From assembly GCA_031261005.1 (NCBI GenBank), contig JAISKF010000013.1:1-64000 (forward strand): a stretch of DNA of 64,000 nt, read 5' to 3'. Shown one piece after another: positions 18,948 to 28,878 of the stretch. The stretch comes from Enterobacteriaceae bacterium. GTDB taxonomy: Bacteria; Pseudomonadota; Gammaproteobacteria; Enterobacterales; Enterobacteriaceae. A program made the position numbers and the translations under genes. The notes below the pieces were generated by a model. It was not told the origin of the DNA. It made no database searches and worked only from the letters and a program-made list of their open reading frames with translations. Positions within the stretch are counted from its first letter, which is position 1. Each line of letters begins with the position of its first letter.

Positions 18948-19799
18948 GTGAACACAGATAATCCCATTGCAGTTTTATCCCCTGCGGCAATGACTCAAGT
19001 TGCCGAAAATTCGGGAATATATAAAGCCACAAAACGTCCGATCATCACTTTCTGTTCAGCTATTTTAGCTGGCGCATTTATCTCCATCGCTTTCGTCTTC
19101 TATATTACCGCAACAACCGGCACCACTAACGTACCTTTCGGTATGGCTAAATTTTTGGGCGGCGTTTGCTTCTCATTAGGTCTGATGTTAGTTGTCGCCT
19201 GCGGTACAGACTTGTTTACTTCAACTATACTGACGTGTATCCCTAAGGCAACAAATCGCATTACTTGGGGGCAAATGTTCTTTAACTGGATCAATGTATA
19301 CTTTGGTAATTTAGTCGGTGCATTGTCCTTTGTTGCTATCATCTTTTTAGCAGGTCAAATGACTGCGGCTAATGGCTTATGGGGACTGAATGTATTGCAA
19401 ACGGCGAACCATAAACTGCATCACACTTTTGTTGAAGCTGTGGCGCTGGGTGCATTAGCCAATATCATGGTTTGTTTAGCGGTGTGGATGAGTTATGCAG
19501 GTCGCAGTTTGACAGACAAAATGTTTGTCATGATCCTGCCGGTAGCGATGTTCGTTGCCAGCGGTTTTGAGCATAGTATCGCTAATATGTTTATGATTCC
19601 TATGGGGATCGTAATTAAGAATTTTGCCTCTCCTGAGTTCTGGCAAATGATCAGTATGACACCTGAGCAATTTCCAAGTCTGACAGTAAGCAATTTTATT
19701 TCTGACAACCTGATTCCCGTGACTATCGGCAATATTATCGGCGGGTTGATGGTAGGTATGCCCTTCTGGGTGATGTATTTACGTGGCGGGAAGCACTAA
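18948..19799 (+). CDS. focA: Formate channel FocA
   Basis: This gene encodes 283 residues, the usual length for the formate/nitrite transporter family. It is an inner-membrane pentameric channel moving formate out of and into the cell during mixed-acid fermentation. Six hydrophobic segments are visible. GFEHSIANMFMIPMGI contains the conserved pore histidine, and the N-terminal PAAMTQVAENSGIYKATK is the mobile segment that interacts with pyruvate formate-lyase in E. coli. The start is GTG at 18948. The stop is 62 bases before pflB, so the two are co-transcribed, as is usual. Confidence 0.97.
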   Translation: MNTDNPIAVLSPAAMTQVAENSGIYKATKRPIITFCSAILAGAFISIAFVFYITATTGTTNVPFGMAKFLGGVCFSLGLMLVVACGTDLFTSTILTCIPKATNRITWGQMFFNWINVYFGNLVGALSFVAIIFLAGQMTAANGLWGLNVLQTANHKLHHTFVEAVALGALANIMVCLAVWMSYAGRSLTDKMFVMILPVAMFVASGFEHSIANMFMIPMGIVIKNFASPEFWQMISMTPEQFPSLTVSNFISDNLIPVTIGNIIGGLMVGMPFWVMYLRGGKH

Positions 19800-19861
19800 G
19801 CCTGACGCTTCTTGTAATCAAAAACTTAACGCAATTTCCTTATTAACAAGGTAGGTAAAAA

Positions 19862-22132
19862 ATGGCTGAACTTAATAAAGCATGGGAAGGATTTAAAGGC
19901 GGCGACTGGCAGAATCAAGTTAACGTCCGTGACTTCATCCAGAAAAACTATACCCCTTATGAAGGTGACGAATCTTTCTTATCTGGTGCCACTGCTGCAA
20001 CAACCAAACTTTGGGACGCAGTAATGGAAGGCATCAAAATCGAAAACAGTACTCATGCGCCTGTTGATTTTGATACCGATGTTGTTTCAACTATCGTCTC
20101 TCACGATGCTGGTTACATTAATAAAGATCTGGAAACTATCGTTGGTTTACAGACTGATGCGCCATTAAAACGTGCTATCGTTCCATTCGGCGGCATTAAA
20201 ATGGTTGAAGGTTCATGTAAAGTTTATGGTCGTGAACTGGATCCATCACTGAAAAAAATCTTCACTGAATATCGTAAAACTCACAATCAGGGCGTTTTCG
20301 ATGTTTACACTAAAGACATTCTGAACTGCCGTAAATCAGGTATCCTGACTGGTCTGCCAGATGCGTATGGTCGCGGTCGTATCATCGGTGACTACCGTCG
20401 TATCGCTGTTTATGGTATCGATTACCTGATGGCTGATAAATTCGCTCAATTCAACTCTCTGCAAGAAAGATTGGAAAACGGCGAAGATTTAGAAATGACT
20501 ATCCAACTGCGCGAAGAAATTGCTGAACAGCATCGTGCATTAGGTCAAATCAAACAAATGGCTGCAAAATATGGTTGTGATATTTCTGCACCAGCAACCA
20601 ACGCACGTGAAGCCGTTCAGTGGACTTACTTCGGTTACTTAGCTGCTGTTAAATCTCAAAACGGCGCTGCAATGTCATTCGGTCGTGTATCAACATTCCT
20701 TGATATTTACATCGAACGCGACATGAAGAAAGGTATCCTGACTGAACAACAAGCTCAGGAACTGATCGACCATTTAGTAATGAAACTGCGTATGGTTCGT
20801 TTCCTGCGTACTCCTGAATATGATGAACTGTTCTCTGGCGACCCAATTTGGGCAACAGAATCTCTGGGCGGTATGGGTGTTGACGGTCGTACTCTGGTTT
20901 CTAAAAACAGCTTCCGTTTCCTGAATACGCTGTACACAATGGGACCATCTCCAGAACCAAACATCACTATTCTGTGGTCAGAACAACTGCCAACAGCATT
21001 CAAAAAATATGCTGCTAAAGTTTCTATCGATACTTCATCTGTACAGTATGAAAACGATGACCTGATGCGTCCTGATTTCAACAATGATGACTACGCTATT
21101 GCTTGTTGCGTAAGCCCAATGATTGTTGGTAAACAAATGCAGTTCTTCGGTGCACGTGCAAACTTAGCGAAAACCATGCTTTACGCAATCAACGGCGGCG
21201 TGGACGAAAAGCTGAAAATGCAGGTTGGTCCGAAAGAAGCTCCAATGATGGACGAAGTTCTGGAATTCGATAGTGTCATGGCTCGTTTAGATCACTTCAT
21301 GGACTGGTTAGCTAAACAGTACGTGACAGCGCTGAACATTATTCACTATATGCACGACAAATACAGCTACGAAGCCTCTCTGATGGCGCTGCATGACCGT
21401 GACGTTATCCGTACTATGGCTTGTGGTATCGCTGGTTTGTCTGTTGCTGCTGACTCCCTGTCTGCAATCAAATACGCTAAAGTTTCAACAATCCGTGATG
21501 AAGACGGTTTAGCGGTTGACTTCAAGATCGAAGGTGAATATCCACAGTTCGGTAACAATGATGCTCGCGTTGATGACATCGCTTGTGATCTGGTAGAACG
21601 TTTCATGAAGAAAATTCAGAAACTACGTACCTATCGCCACGCTATTCCAACTCAATCAGTGCTGACCATTACTTCTAACGTTGTATATGGTAAGAAAACA
21701 GGTAATACCCCTGATGGTCGTCGCGCTGGCACACCATTCGGACCAGGTGCTAACCCAATGCACGGTCGTGACCAGAAAGGTGCTGTTGCCTCTCTGACTT
21801 CTGTTGCTAAACTGCCGTTTGCTTACGCAAAAGATGGTATCTCTTATACTTTCTCTATCGTGCCAAATGCGCTGGGTAAAGACGACGATGTTCGTAAAGC
21901 GAACCTTGCTGGTCTGATGGACGGTTACTTCCACCACGAATCTAACATCGAAGGTGGTCAACACCTGAACGTTAACGTCATGAACCGCGAAATGCTGTTA
22001 GACGCTATGGAAAATCCTGAAAAATATCCTCAGTTGACTATCCGTGTATCTGGCTATGCAGTGCGTTTCAATTCACTGACTAAAGAACAGCAACAAGACG
22101 TTATTACCCGTACATTTACTAAAACTATGTAA
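19862..22132 (+). CDS. pflB: Formate acetyltransferase (pyruvate formate-lyase)
   Basis: This gene encodes 756 residues (E. coli 760). It is a glycyl-radical enzyme converting pyruvate and CoA to acetyl-CoA and formate under anaerobic conditions. The catalytic cysteine pair is in IACCVSPM and the radical glycine is in RVSGYAVRF near the C-terminus, both intact. The ribosome-binding site AAGGTAGG is strong, and codon use looks like that of a highly expressed gene. It is followed by a good terminator at 22178-22208. The activase pflA is downstream but separated by an intergenic repeat cluster. Confidence 0.99.
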   Translation: MAELNKAWEGFKGGDWQNQVNVRDFIQKNYTPYEGDESFLSGATAATTKLWDAVMEGIKIENSTHAPVDFDTDVVSTIVSHDAGYINKDLETIVGLQTDAPLKRAIVPFGGIKMVEGSCKVYGRELDPSLKKIFTEYRKTHNQGVFDVYTKDILNCRKSGILTGLPDAYGRGRIIGDYRRIAVYGIDYLMADKFAQFNSLQERLENGEDLEMTIQLREEIAEQHRALGQIKQMAAKYGCDISAPATNAREAVQWTYFGYLAAVKSQNGAAMSFGRVSTFLDIYIERDMKKGILTEQQAQELIDHLVMKLRMVRFLRTPEYDELFSGDPIWATESLGGMGVDGRTLVSKNSFRFLNTLYTMGPSPEPNITILWSEQLPTAFKKYAAKVSIDTSSVQYENDDLMRPDFNNDDYAIACCVSPMIVGKQMQFFGARANLAKTMLYAINGGVDEKLKMQVGPKEAPMMDEVLEFDSVMARLDHFMDWLAKQYVTALNIIHYMHDKYSYEASLMALHDRDVIRTMACGIAGLSVAADSLSAIKYAKVSTIRDEDGLAVDFKIEGEYPQFGNNDARVDDIACDLVERFMKKIQKLRTYRHAIPTQSVLTITSNVVYGKKTGNTPDGRRAGTPFGPGANPMHGRDQKGAVASLTSVAKLPFAYAKDGISYTFSIVPNALGKDDDVRKANLAGLMDGYFHHESNIEGGQHLNVNVMNREMLLDAMENPEKYPQLTIRVSGYAVRFNSLTKEQQQDVITRTFTKTM

Positions 22133-22177
22133 TGTCGCGTTAGTAACATTCTGATCTCTGTTTTAAGATACTAAATC

Positions 22178-22208
22178 AAAGGCTTCGCATTCTGTGTGAA
22201 GCCTTTTT
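22178..22208 (+). terminator. Rho-independent terminator after pflB
   Basis: The stem AAAGGCTTCGCA pairs with TGTGAAGCCTTT (one G-U pair) around a 5-base loop and runs into five Ts, 45 bases after the pflB stop. It should separate focA-pflB transcription from pflA. Confidence 0.9.
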
Positions 22209-22311
22209 CATAACAGGCATTTCTGCCTGAACGATTATCACCACTTTGCCGAAAATCTTTCCTACAATGTAATAAACCTCAGGATTGGATAAGAAAATAG
22301 TAAAAGCAGTA

Positions 22312-22505
22312 TATTAATTTATTAATAATGAAGAATAATTAGTATGGGCAATAACCTGTCGCCCGCTGGCACGGAATATAATTATTTAACAACGGGTGAT
22401 TTTTGTGAGATTTCGGGCGGCAGGTTGCCGCCCCTACGTAAAATCATATAATCATTTGAAATTTATCGAAATAATATAACTTCTTATCCAAAATTCAGAT
22501 TAATA
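22312..22505 (-). repeat. Intergenic double-hairpin repeat, cluster C
   Basis: This is a full unit in the orientation opposite to cluster D. It has a degenerate hairpin GGGCAATAACCTGTCGCCC, a spacer of about 55 bases, then GGGCGGCAGGTTGCCGCCCC, then the AT arm ATAATCATTTGAAATTTATC and a terminal TTATCCAAAATTCAGATTAA. The spacer (GCTGGCACGGAATATAATTA on the plus strand) is the complement of the cluster D spacer with few changes. It lies between the pflB terminator and pflA. Confidence 0.88.
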
Positions 22506-22607
22506 ATTTGAGGGTTTTAGGCAAAGTCATACGTTAATCTGATAAACTCACACTATGATTAGCCAGAACAAGTATTTAGGCGTTAGTCGTCAATTTGGGA
22601 GTAAGCA

Positions 22608-23348
22608 ATGTCAATAACTGGTCGAATTCACTCTTTTGAATCTTGTGGTACGGTCGATGGTCCGGGGATTCGTTTTATTGTTTTCTTTCAGGGTTGCCTG
22701 ATGCGCTGCCTTTACTGCCATAACCGCGATACTTGGGATACTCACGGCGGTAAAGAAGTGACAGTTGATGATTTGATGAAAGAGATCGTCACTTATCGCC
22801 ACTTTATGAATGCGTCCGGCGGCGGTGTTACGGCGTCCGGCGGTGAAGCAATCTTGCAGGCAGAATTCGTGCGTGACTGGTTTCGCGCCTGTAAAGCGGA
22901 AGGAATTCATACCTGTCTGGATACTAACGGTTTTGTCCGCCGCTATGATGCCGTTATTGATGAACTACTGAACGTGACCGATCTGGTGATGCTCGACCTC
23001 AAACAACTGGACGATAATATTCACAAAAATCTGGTTGGCGTTTCTAATCACCGTACCCTTGAATTTGCGCGCCACTTAGCGAAACGCGGGCAGAAAACAT
23101 GGATTCGCTATGTCGTTGTACCTGGCTGGTCTGATGATGACAACTCAACACGTATGCTTGGTGAATTCACTCAGAATATGACTAACATTGAGAAAATCGA
23201 ACTACTGCCATACCACGAATTGGGCAAACATAAATGGATTGCGATGGGTGAAAAATACGGTCTGGAGGGCGTCCACCCACCGAAAAAAGAGACAATGGAC
23301 AGAATTAAATCCATTCTTGAAGAGTACGGGCATAAAGTTATGTATTAA
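22608..23348 (+). CDS. pflA: Pyruvate formate-lyase 1-activating enzyme
   Basis: This gene encodes 246 residues, as in E. coli. It is a radical SAM enzyme that installs the glycyl radical on PflB. The cluster-binding motif [16 protein letters not shown] (Cys-x3-Cys-x2-Cys at about residues 30-37) is intact, with [11 protein letters not shown] as the SAM-binding glycine motif. The gene is flanked on both sides by inverted copies of the intergenic repeat, the only such arrangement around a single core metabolic gene here besides ansB. Gaps to pflB (475 bases) and to the repeat imply its own promoter. Confidence 0.98.
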   Translation: MSITGRIHSFESCGTVDGPGIRFIVFFQGCLMRCLYCHNRDTWDTHGGKEVTVDDLMKEIVTYRHFMNASGGGVTASGGEAILQAEFVRDWFRACKAEGIHTCLDTNGFVRRYDAVIDELLNVTDLVMLDLKQLDDNIHKNLVGVSNHRTLEFARHLAKRGQKTWIRYVVVPGWSDDDNSTRMLGEFTQNMTNIEKIELLPYHELGKHKWIAMGEKYGLEGVHPPKKETMDRIKSILEEYGHKVMY

Positions 23349-23370
23349 TACCCAGTAATTAATTTTTCAT

Positions 23371-23640
23371 TCGGGCGACAGGTTGTCGCCCCTACAATTC
23401 ATTCTTTATTATCAATAAATTATTAGCACCCTCACCCTAAATTCAGGCTATTTAGTCTGAGCTTCGGATAAGAAGTTGTATTATTTCGATAAATTTCAAA
23501 TAATTATGTGATTTTGCGTAGGGGCGGCAACCTGCCGCCCGAAATCTCGCAAACATCACCCGTTGTTAAACAATGATATTCCGTGCCAGCGGGCGACAGG
23601 TTGTCGCCCCTACAATTCATTGATAATAAAGAATGAATTA
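23371..23640 (+). repeat. Intergenic double-hairpin repeat, cluster D
   Basis: This is the clearest copy. There are three hairpins: GGGCGACAGGTTGTCGCCCC near 23374, GGGGCGGCAACCTGCCGCCC near 23521 and GGGCGACAGGTTGTCGCCCC near 23591. The AT arm (CTTCGGATAAGAAGTTGTAT, then CGATAAATTTCAAATAATTA) precedes the second, and a spacer of about 50 bases separates the second from the third. It fills the whole convergent gap between pflA and the napF-like gene. Its hairpins could also serve as a bidirectional terminator, but no U-tracts follow. Confidence 0.9.
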
Positions 23641-23643
23641 TCA

Positions 23644-24195
23644 CTACACTCTAAGCTCGATATTCCCGTGATAACAAGCCAGTTTGCATTTTCCGCAACC
23701 ATTACATTTAACCGCATCAAATAACACCTGATTACTCGCATCAAACGCAATCGCTTGTTGCGGGCAGTTCATCACACACAAGCGGCAATCAGAGTCTATC
23801 CGCCCTAAACAATTTATGCTGATAACCGGTTTTAAACCGGTATCGAACGAAACATGACCATCCAAAGCGTTGCACTCACAGACATCAGTACATTGGCGGC
23901 AAAAGTCGCAGTCAGCGTACTCAATATCAACTTGTGCTTTAGCATCAACAACGGTAATCAAACCGTAAGGACAAACGGCTGCACAGCGACCGCAACCATC
24001 ACATAATGCAAGAAACAGCGATTCTGTTATCGCCTGCGGCGGTCGCCCTACTTTACGCGCTAAATCTTGCTGTTCGATACTCGTTTGCGCTTGCTGTCCT
24101 GCTTTTAAGAAACCACGAAACAATCCGCGACGGCTCACTGAATGATGAGTCAGCCATGCTTTATAATATTTTTCGTCTCGATTATCAGCGGTCAT
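23644..24195 (-). CDS. napF: NapF-like ferredoxin-type protein
   Basis: This gene encodes 183 residues with four cysteine motifs for [4Fe-4S] clusters: CDGCGRCAAVCP, CDFCRQCTDVCE, CRLCVMNCP and CNGCGKCKLAC. The N-terminal SVSRRGLFRGF resembles NapF, a cytoplasmic protein that helps mature or feed electrons to molybdoenzymes. It is the last gene of a dmsABCD-napF run, 16 bases after dmsD, so a role in DMSO-reductase maturation is likelier here than in nitrate reductase. No nap genes are in view. The exact name is therefore uncertain, though the ferredoxin type is clear. Confidence 0.8.
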   Translation of the reverse strand: MTADNRDEKYYKAWLTHHSVSRRGLFRGFLKAGQQAQTSIEQQDLARKVGRPPQAITESLFLALCDGCGRCAAVCPYGLITVVDAKAQVDIEYADCDFCRQCTDVCECNALDGHVSFDTGLKPVISINCLGRIDSDCRLCVMNCPQQAIAFDASNQVLFDAVKCNGCGKCKLACYHGNIELRV

Positions 24196-24211
24196 GAGAT
24201 AAATATCGCCA

Positions 24212-24859
24212 TCAGAAAAATAGCGCTTTGCGTACCACGATAGGGTTTAATCGCTGCTGCCAGTCGTTCAACGTGATGCGCGTTAATTGCGCTATACCTC
24301 GATAGAATGGGTGTCTGGCATTCTCTTCCAGTAATGCTAAGAAACGCCCGCTCCATGTCAATAAGTGATCGCTTAACAACGTAACTATTTGCTCTGACTG
24401 ATTTTCTGCCAACCATGCCGCTAACATGAGCAATAAACCGATATGATCTTCAGGTTCGCGCTGTGACTGCTGATGCTGTATCTCAATACCTAATAAGGAT
24501 TGCCACTGGCGTAGCTCTAATGTGGAGTCACCAAATACAACACTTTCATGATCGAGATAAACCGAACCCCACGGCGGCGCTGGTAGCGCATCAGGACCAA
24601 TAAACAAACGCTGAAATTCTTCTGACAGCAGCAAACGATTCTCTGGCATTAGTCCGGCGCGAATCAGCGCTGCTGCCTGCTGAATTTCAGCTATCGATCC
24701 ACAGGGCCATTCATCTGCCCAACTTTCATTATCTAACAGTTCAAGAATCGGCGTAACTTGCGGCTGATCCGGTGAGTAATACAGCAAAGCACCCAGAATC
24801 TTGCCGGTCAGTGAAATATCATCAATATCAGCCAGACTTGGCATAGTAAGAGAAGACAT
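24212..24859 (-). CDS. dmsD: Tat proofreading chaperone DmsD
   Basis: This gene encodes 215 residues of the TorD/DmsD family. It binds the twin-arginine signal peptide of the DmsA catalytic subunit until the cofactor is loaded. The family motif EPEDHIGLLL and the segment LPAPPWGSVYLDHESVVFGD closely match E. coli DmsD. In E. coli dmsD lies in the separate ynf operon. Here it follows dmsABC directly, a sensible grouping of chaperone and client. A hairpin lies between dmsC and dmsD. Confidence 0.93.
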   Translation of the reverse strand: MSSLTMPSLADIDDISLTGKILGALLYYSPDQPQVTPILELLDNESWADEWPCGSIAEIQQAAALIRAGLMPENRLLLSEEFQRLFIGPDALPAPPWGSVYLDHESVVFGDSTLELRQWQSLLGIEIQHQQSQREPEDHIGLLLMLAAWLAENQSEQIVTLLSDHLLTWSGRFLALLEENARHPFYRGIAQLTRITLNDWQQRLNPIVVRKALFF

Positions 24860-24904
24860 AAAAACTCTTTATTTGCGGGAGAATAGTAAAAGCGAATGAA
24901 GATA

Positions 24905-24928
24905 AGCGGCAGCCAACTAACTGCCGCT
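24905..24928 (-). other. Hairpin between dmsC and dmsD
   Basis: AGCGGCAG and CTGCCGCT form an 8-bp GC-rich stem with an 8-base loop in the 81-base gap. On the minus strand it is followed by TATCTTCATT, not a true U-tract, so it may lower read-through or stabilise the dmsABC message rather than fully terminate it. Confidence 0.5.
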
Positions 24929-24940
24929 CGTTATTAATGA

Positions 24941-25795
24941 TTATCCGCCGTAAGTGACACCAACGGTCATGTGCAAATTATAGAAAACAGCACGACCGAT
25001 AATTTCACCAATCACCACAAGCACAAAACCGAGTACCAACGCTGGCGTTCCTGCTTGCTTGCCGCGCAGTATCGGGACAATCCACAGCCCCAAACCGAGA
25101 GCAACAAAAATCAGACGCAGCGCCATCAGTTGCCCATAATTTGGCAACAATGCGGTAGCTGAAATAACAGAACTATGCAGACTCGCCAACTCACTGCTCT
25201 GCATCAGCCCTGAACAAGCGCTAATAACCAAAGCAATCATACTGATCGCTGCCAGCCCTTTTCCGCTACAGTGACAACTGCCATTTTTCAACAGATAACC
25301 CAGCAATGAGCCGCCGATTATCATCGTCAGGAAGAAGTTCAGTGTAGTGTAACCGTTATGCCACGTCGGAACAGTGTCAATCTGGTAGACGCGGCACATC
25401 GTATAGACAAAAACGATACCTGCCAGTACACCGATCACCAGCCACAGTTTACCTAGTGCCTGCGGCATTTTGCCGAGTATGGCAATCAGCCAGTAAATCC
25501 CGCCGATCGCAAAAAATGCTGATCCCGCAGCAATTTCATTACTCAAGCCAGATTCACCAACGCGCGTTAATGAATTAAGCGCCCGCTCCATTGTTCCTAA
25601 GTGCATTGCTGATGCCAGAAATGCAATCCCCATCAATAGCCAAATAACAAACATGCCTTTGAGGATTGACTTACTCTGTAGCTCGTTGGTTTTACTACAC
25701 AATAAAGCTAATGCCAGAACGATAAATCCGCCCACCGCACACTGCCCTAAAACAGTAAATAGCATCAACGGCCATTCATGCCATTCCAGTTCCAT
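24941..25795 (-). CDS. dmsC: Anaerobic dimethyl sulfoxide reductase membrane anchor subunit
   Basis: This is a 284-residue protein when started at MELEWHEWPLMLFTVLGQ, which has the strong site AAGGAGG; the frame extends to 25858 but overlaps dmsB. It has eight or so hydrophobic segments and is the DmsC/HybB-type anchor that oxidises menaquinol and passes electrons to DmsB. The spacing to the dmsB stop is one base (TGATATG), so translation is coupled. The length matches the E. coli subunit (287). Confidence 0.95.
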   Translation of the reverse strand: MELEWHEWPLMLFTVLGQCAVGGFIVLALALLCSKTNELQSKSILKGMFVIWLLMGIAFLASAMHLGTMERALNSLTRVGESGLSNEIAAGSAFFAIGGIYWLIAILGKMPQALGKLWLVIGVLAGIVFVYTMCRVYQIDTVPTWHNGYTTLNFFLTMIIGGSLLGYLLKNGSCHCSGKGLAAISMIALVISACSGLMQSSELASLHSSVISATALLPNYGQLMALRLIFVALGLGLWIVPILRGKQAGTPALVLGFVLVVIGEIIGRAVFYNLHMTVGVTYGG

Positions 25796-25796
25796 A

Positions 25797-26417
25797 TCAA
25801 ACCTCCTTCGGATTGGATAAATGACCGGTAGTGTCGCCAACTGGACGGCTACAGGCATTTGGTTTTACGACAAGATTCGGCTTAGTATATTTCGCTGCCG
25901 GAAGCGGTGCGATTTCTGCCAGCGTGCCATATTTCGCACGCAGTTCATCAATCGGCGCAAAGTCCAATGCACGTAACGGGCAAGATTCCACGCAAATCGG
26001 CTTCTTGCCTTCGTTAATTACTCGATCATGACAGCCATCACACTTAGTCATGTGACCTTTGGCAGCATTGTATTGCGGCGCGCCATACGGGCAAGCCATG
26101 TGACAATAACGGCAACCTATACACACCTCTTCATTCACCAGCACAAAACCATCTTCGCCTTTGTGCATCGCGCCGCTTGGACAAACTTTGACGCATGCGG
26201 GATCATCACAGTGGTTACAAGAGATGGAGAGATAATAGGCAAATACATTCTGATGCCAAACATCGCCATCTTGCTGCCAGTCGCCGCCTGCATATTCATA
26301 AATACGGCGGAAACTGACATCCGGCGTTAAATTTTTATAGTCTTTGCAGGCGAGTTCGCAGGTTTTGCAGCCCGTGCAACGACTTGAATCAATATAAAAA
26401 CCATACTGCGTTGTCAT
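25797..26417 (-). CDS. dmsB: Anaerobic DMSO reductase iron-sulfur subunit
   Basis: This gene encodes 206 residues (E. coli 205). It is an electron-transfer subunit with four [4Fe-4S] clusters, shown by CTGCKTCELACKDYKN, CNHCDDPACVKVCP, CIGCRYCHMACPYG and CDGCHDRV with CVESCP. The protein lies on the periplasmic face with DmsA, carried by the Tat signal of DmsA. It is ten bases downstream of dmsA and one base upstream of dmsC. Confidence 0.97.
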   Translation of the reverse strand: MTTQYGFYIDSSRCTGCKTCELACKDYKNLTPDVSFRRIYEYAGGDWQQDGDVWHQNVFAYYLSISCNHCDDPACVKVCPSGAMHKGEDGFVLVNEEVCIGCRYCHMACPYGAPQYNAAKGHMTKCDGCHDRVINEGKKPICVESCPLRALDFAPIDELRAKYGTLAEIAPLPAAKYTKPNLVVKPNACSRPVGDTTGHLSNPKEV

Positions 26418-26427
26418 TGACTGCTCC

Positions 26428-28878
26428 TTATGCTTTTACAACCTGAACAAGGTTAGAGTGAGATGGATTACCTTTCGCCAACGGCGATGGTCGTTGAGTG
26501 GTCAGCACATTAATACTGCCGCCATGATCAACACCTTTCGCATCTGGTGAATACCAAGCCCCCTCCCCCAGCGCCACAACACCCGGCATCATGCGCGGCG
26601 TGACTTTAGCGTTAATCTGCACTTCGCCGCGATCATTATAAATACGCACCAGATCGCCGTGTTTAATGCCGCGCTCTTGGGCGTCAATCGGGTTGATCCA
26701 CATTTCCTGCCGACAAGCCGCTTTCAGCACATCGACATTGCCATAGGTGGAGTGAGTACGAGATTTATAATGGAATCCGCTCAATTGCAGCGGGAATTGC
26801 TGCCGTTTAGGATCAGCATAACTTTCAAAACCTGCGCTATAAATTGGCAATGGATCGATAACATCGTCCGCCGCTAACTGCCAGGTTTTAGCGATTTCAG
26901 CCAGTTGAGAAGAGTAAATTTCAATTTTCCCCGACGGTGTAGTCAGTGGATTCGCCTGCGGATCTTGGCGGAATTTTTTATAAGCAACATGATGCCCGTC
27001 AGGATCTAGCTGTTTATAAATTCCCTGCTGGCGGAACTCTTCAAAAGATGGCAAGCCGGGTATCGCTTGCTGTGATTGCTGATACAAATGGCGCAACCAC
27101 TCTTCCTGCGTGCGCCCTTCGGTGAACTGCTGCTCAACACCCATGCGTTTTGCCAGTTCAGAGGTGATGTCGTAAATATTTTTGCAATCAAAGTAAGGTT
27201 TGATCGCCTGATCAGCAAAAATCACATACGCCATATTGCCGCTAAAAGCATCAAGGGCAAAATCCATCTGCTCGGCAGCGGTGCAATCTGGCAGCAAAAT
27301 ATCAGCATATTTCGCTGATGAAGTCATGTGGTTATCAATCACCACAATCATTTCACACTGCTTATCGTCCTGAAGAATTTCATGTGTCCGATTGATCTCA
27401 GAATGCTGGTTAATCAGGCAATTACTGGCGTAATTCCAGATCATTTTGATCGGCACATCTAACTTATCTTTGCCGCGCACGCCATCGCGTGTCGCCGTCA
27501 TTTCAGTGGCACGAACAATGGCGTCCGTCCATAAAAACATTGAGATGCTGGTCGTTATTGGATTTTTCAGTGTCGGCATACGCACAAACGGCAACTTGTA
27601 AGTCCCTTCGCGTGCGCCGCTATTACCGCCGTTAATCCCCACGTTGCCGGTCAAAATAGACAACATGGCAATGGCACGGGAAGTCAGTTCACCATTGGAG
27701 TGACGTTGAGGTCCCCAGCCTTGACAAATATAGGCAGGTTTAATAGTGCCAATATCACGCGCCAGTTTAATAATGGTCGGGACAGGAATACCGGTAATTG
27801 ATGACGCCCATTCAGGTGTTTTTTCTGTACCATCAGCGCCTTGCCCTAAAATATAGGCTTTATAATGGCTGTTTTCTGGCGCACCGTCTGGCAGTGTTTT
27901 TTCATCGTAGCCAACGCAGTAACGATCAAGGAAGTCCTGATCTACTAAATTTTCACTAATCAGGACATGAGCTAATCCGGCGACTAATGCAGCATCAGTT
28001 CCCGGACGGATCGGCAGCCACTCATCTTCACGTCCGGCACCGGTATCGGTATAACGCGGATCGACGATAACCATGCGCGCATCAGATTTCTGTAACGCCT
28101 GTTCGACAAAATAAGTGACACCGCCGCCGCTCATGCGGGTTTCCGCAGGATTATTACCGAACATCACTACCAGTTTACTGTTTTCGATGTCAGACGGGCT
28201 ATTACCATCACCCCAACCGCCGTAGGTGTAATTCAGTCCCGCAGCAATTTGCGCGGTACTGTAATCACCATAATGATTGAGATAACCGCCGCAGCAGTTC
28301 ATCAAGCGAGCAATTAATGTCGTTCCCGGCGGCCAGGAGCGGGTAATTGTGCCGCCCAACGTACCCGTACCGTAATTCAGATAAATCGCTTCGTTGCCGT
28401 ACTGCTTGATAATCCCTTTCATGCTGTCGGCGATAGTATCGAACGCTTCTTCCCATGTGATGGGCTTAAATTTACCTTCGCCGCGTTTACCAACGCGCTT
28501 CATCGGGTATTTTAAGCGATCAGGGTTATAAATTCGGCGGCGCATGGAACGACCGCGTAAACATGCTCTTACCTGATGTTGCTGCTGATAAAGATCATCA
28601 CCGGTGTTATCTGTTTCAACGTATTTGATCTCACCATTCACTACGTGCATTCGCAGCGGGCAACGGCTGCCGCAGTTGACTGTGCAGGCGCTCCAGACCA
28701 GCTTTTCTTCTTGTGAAGCCGGTGGCGGAGTTTGTTTAGTGCCCTGTGCTTTTGCATTGCTAAAGGGTAAAGAAATGCCGCCTGCGGCTACGCTCAAACC
28801 ACCAATAACGCTGGTTTGTACGAACTTACGACGGCTCACCGGTATCGCTGCCGGATTTTTCTGATCGTCAAGGCTCAT
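26428..28878 (-). CDS. dmsA: Anaerobic DMSO reductase catalytic subunit (molybdoenzyme)
   Basis: This gene encodes 816 residues (E. coli 814). It reduces DMSO and related S- or N-oxides with electrons from menaquinol, using bis-MGD molybdenum. The N-terminus has a Tat signal (SRRKFVQT, then a hydrophobic stretch ending near NAKAQG). CTVNCGSRCPLRMHV starts the [4Fe-4S] site, and the serine in GDYSTAQIAAG is the probable molybdenum ligand. It heads the dmsABC operon next to serS, as in E. coli. Substrate range cannot be read from sequence. Confidence 0.96.
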   Translation of the reverse strand: MSLDDQKNPAAIPVSRRKFVQTSVIGGLSVAAGGISLPFSNAKAQGTKQTPPPASQEEKLVWSACTVNCGSRCPLRMHVVNGEIKYVETDNTGDDLYQQQHQVRACLRGRSMRRRIYNPDRLKYPMKRVGKRGEGKFKPITWEEAFDTIADSMKGIIKQYGNEAIYLNYGTGTLGGTITRSWPPGTTLIARLMNCCGGYLNHYGDYSTAQIAAGLNYTYGGWGDGNSPSDIENSKLVVMFGNNPAETRMSGGGVTYFVEQALQKSDARMVIVDPRYTDTGAGREDEWLPIRPGTDAALVAGLAHVLISENLVDQDFLDRYCVGYDEKTLPDGAPENSHYKAYILGQGADGTEKTPEWASSITGIPVPTIIKLARDIGTIKPAYICQGWGPQRHSNGELTSRAIAMLSILTGNVGINGGNSGAREGTYKLPFVRMPTLKNPITTSISMFLWTDAIVRATEMTATRDGVRGKDKLDVPIKMIWNYASNCLINQHSEINRTHEILQDDKQCEMIVVIDNHMTSSAKYADILLPDCTAAEQMDFALDAFSGNMAYVIFADQAIKPYFDCKNIYDITSELAKRMGVEQQFTEGRTQEEWLRHLYQQSQQAIPGLPSFEEFRQQGIYKQLDPDGHHVAYKKFRQDPQANPLTTPSGKIEIYSSQLAEIAKTWQLAADDVIDPLPIYSAGFESYADPKRQQFPLQLSGFHYKSRTHSTYGNVDVLKAACRQEMWINPIDAQERGIKHGDLVRIYNDRGEVQINAKVTPRMMPGVVALGEGAWYSPDAKGVDHGGSINVLTTQRPSPLAKGNPSHSNLVQVVKA

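Noticed and set aside
23371-23640. Cluster D hairpins as the normal terminators of pflA and napF
   Set aside because: They lack U-tracts and the same hairpins occur in divergent and tandem gaps, so they belong to the repeat rather than to the gene ends.
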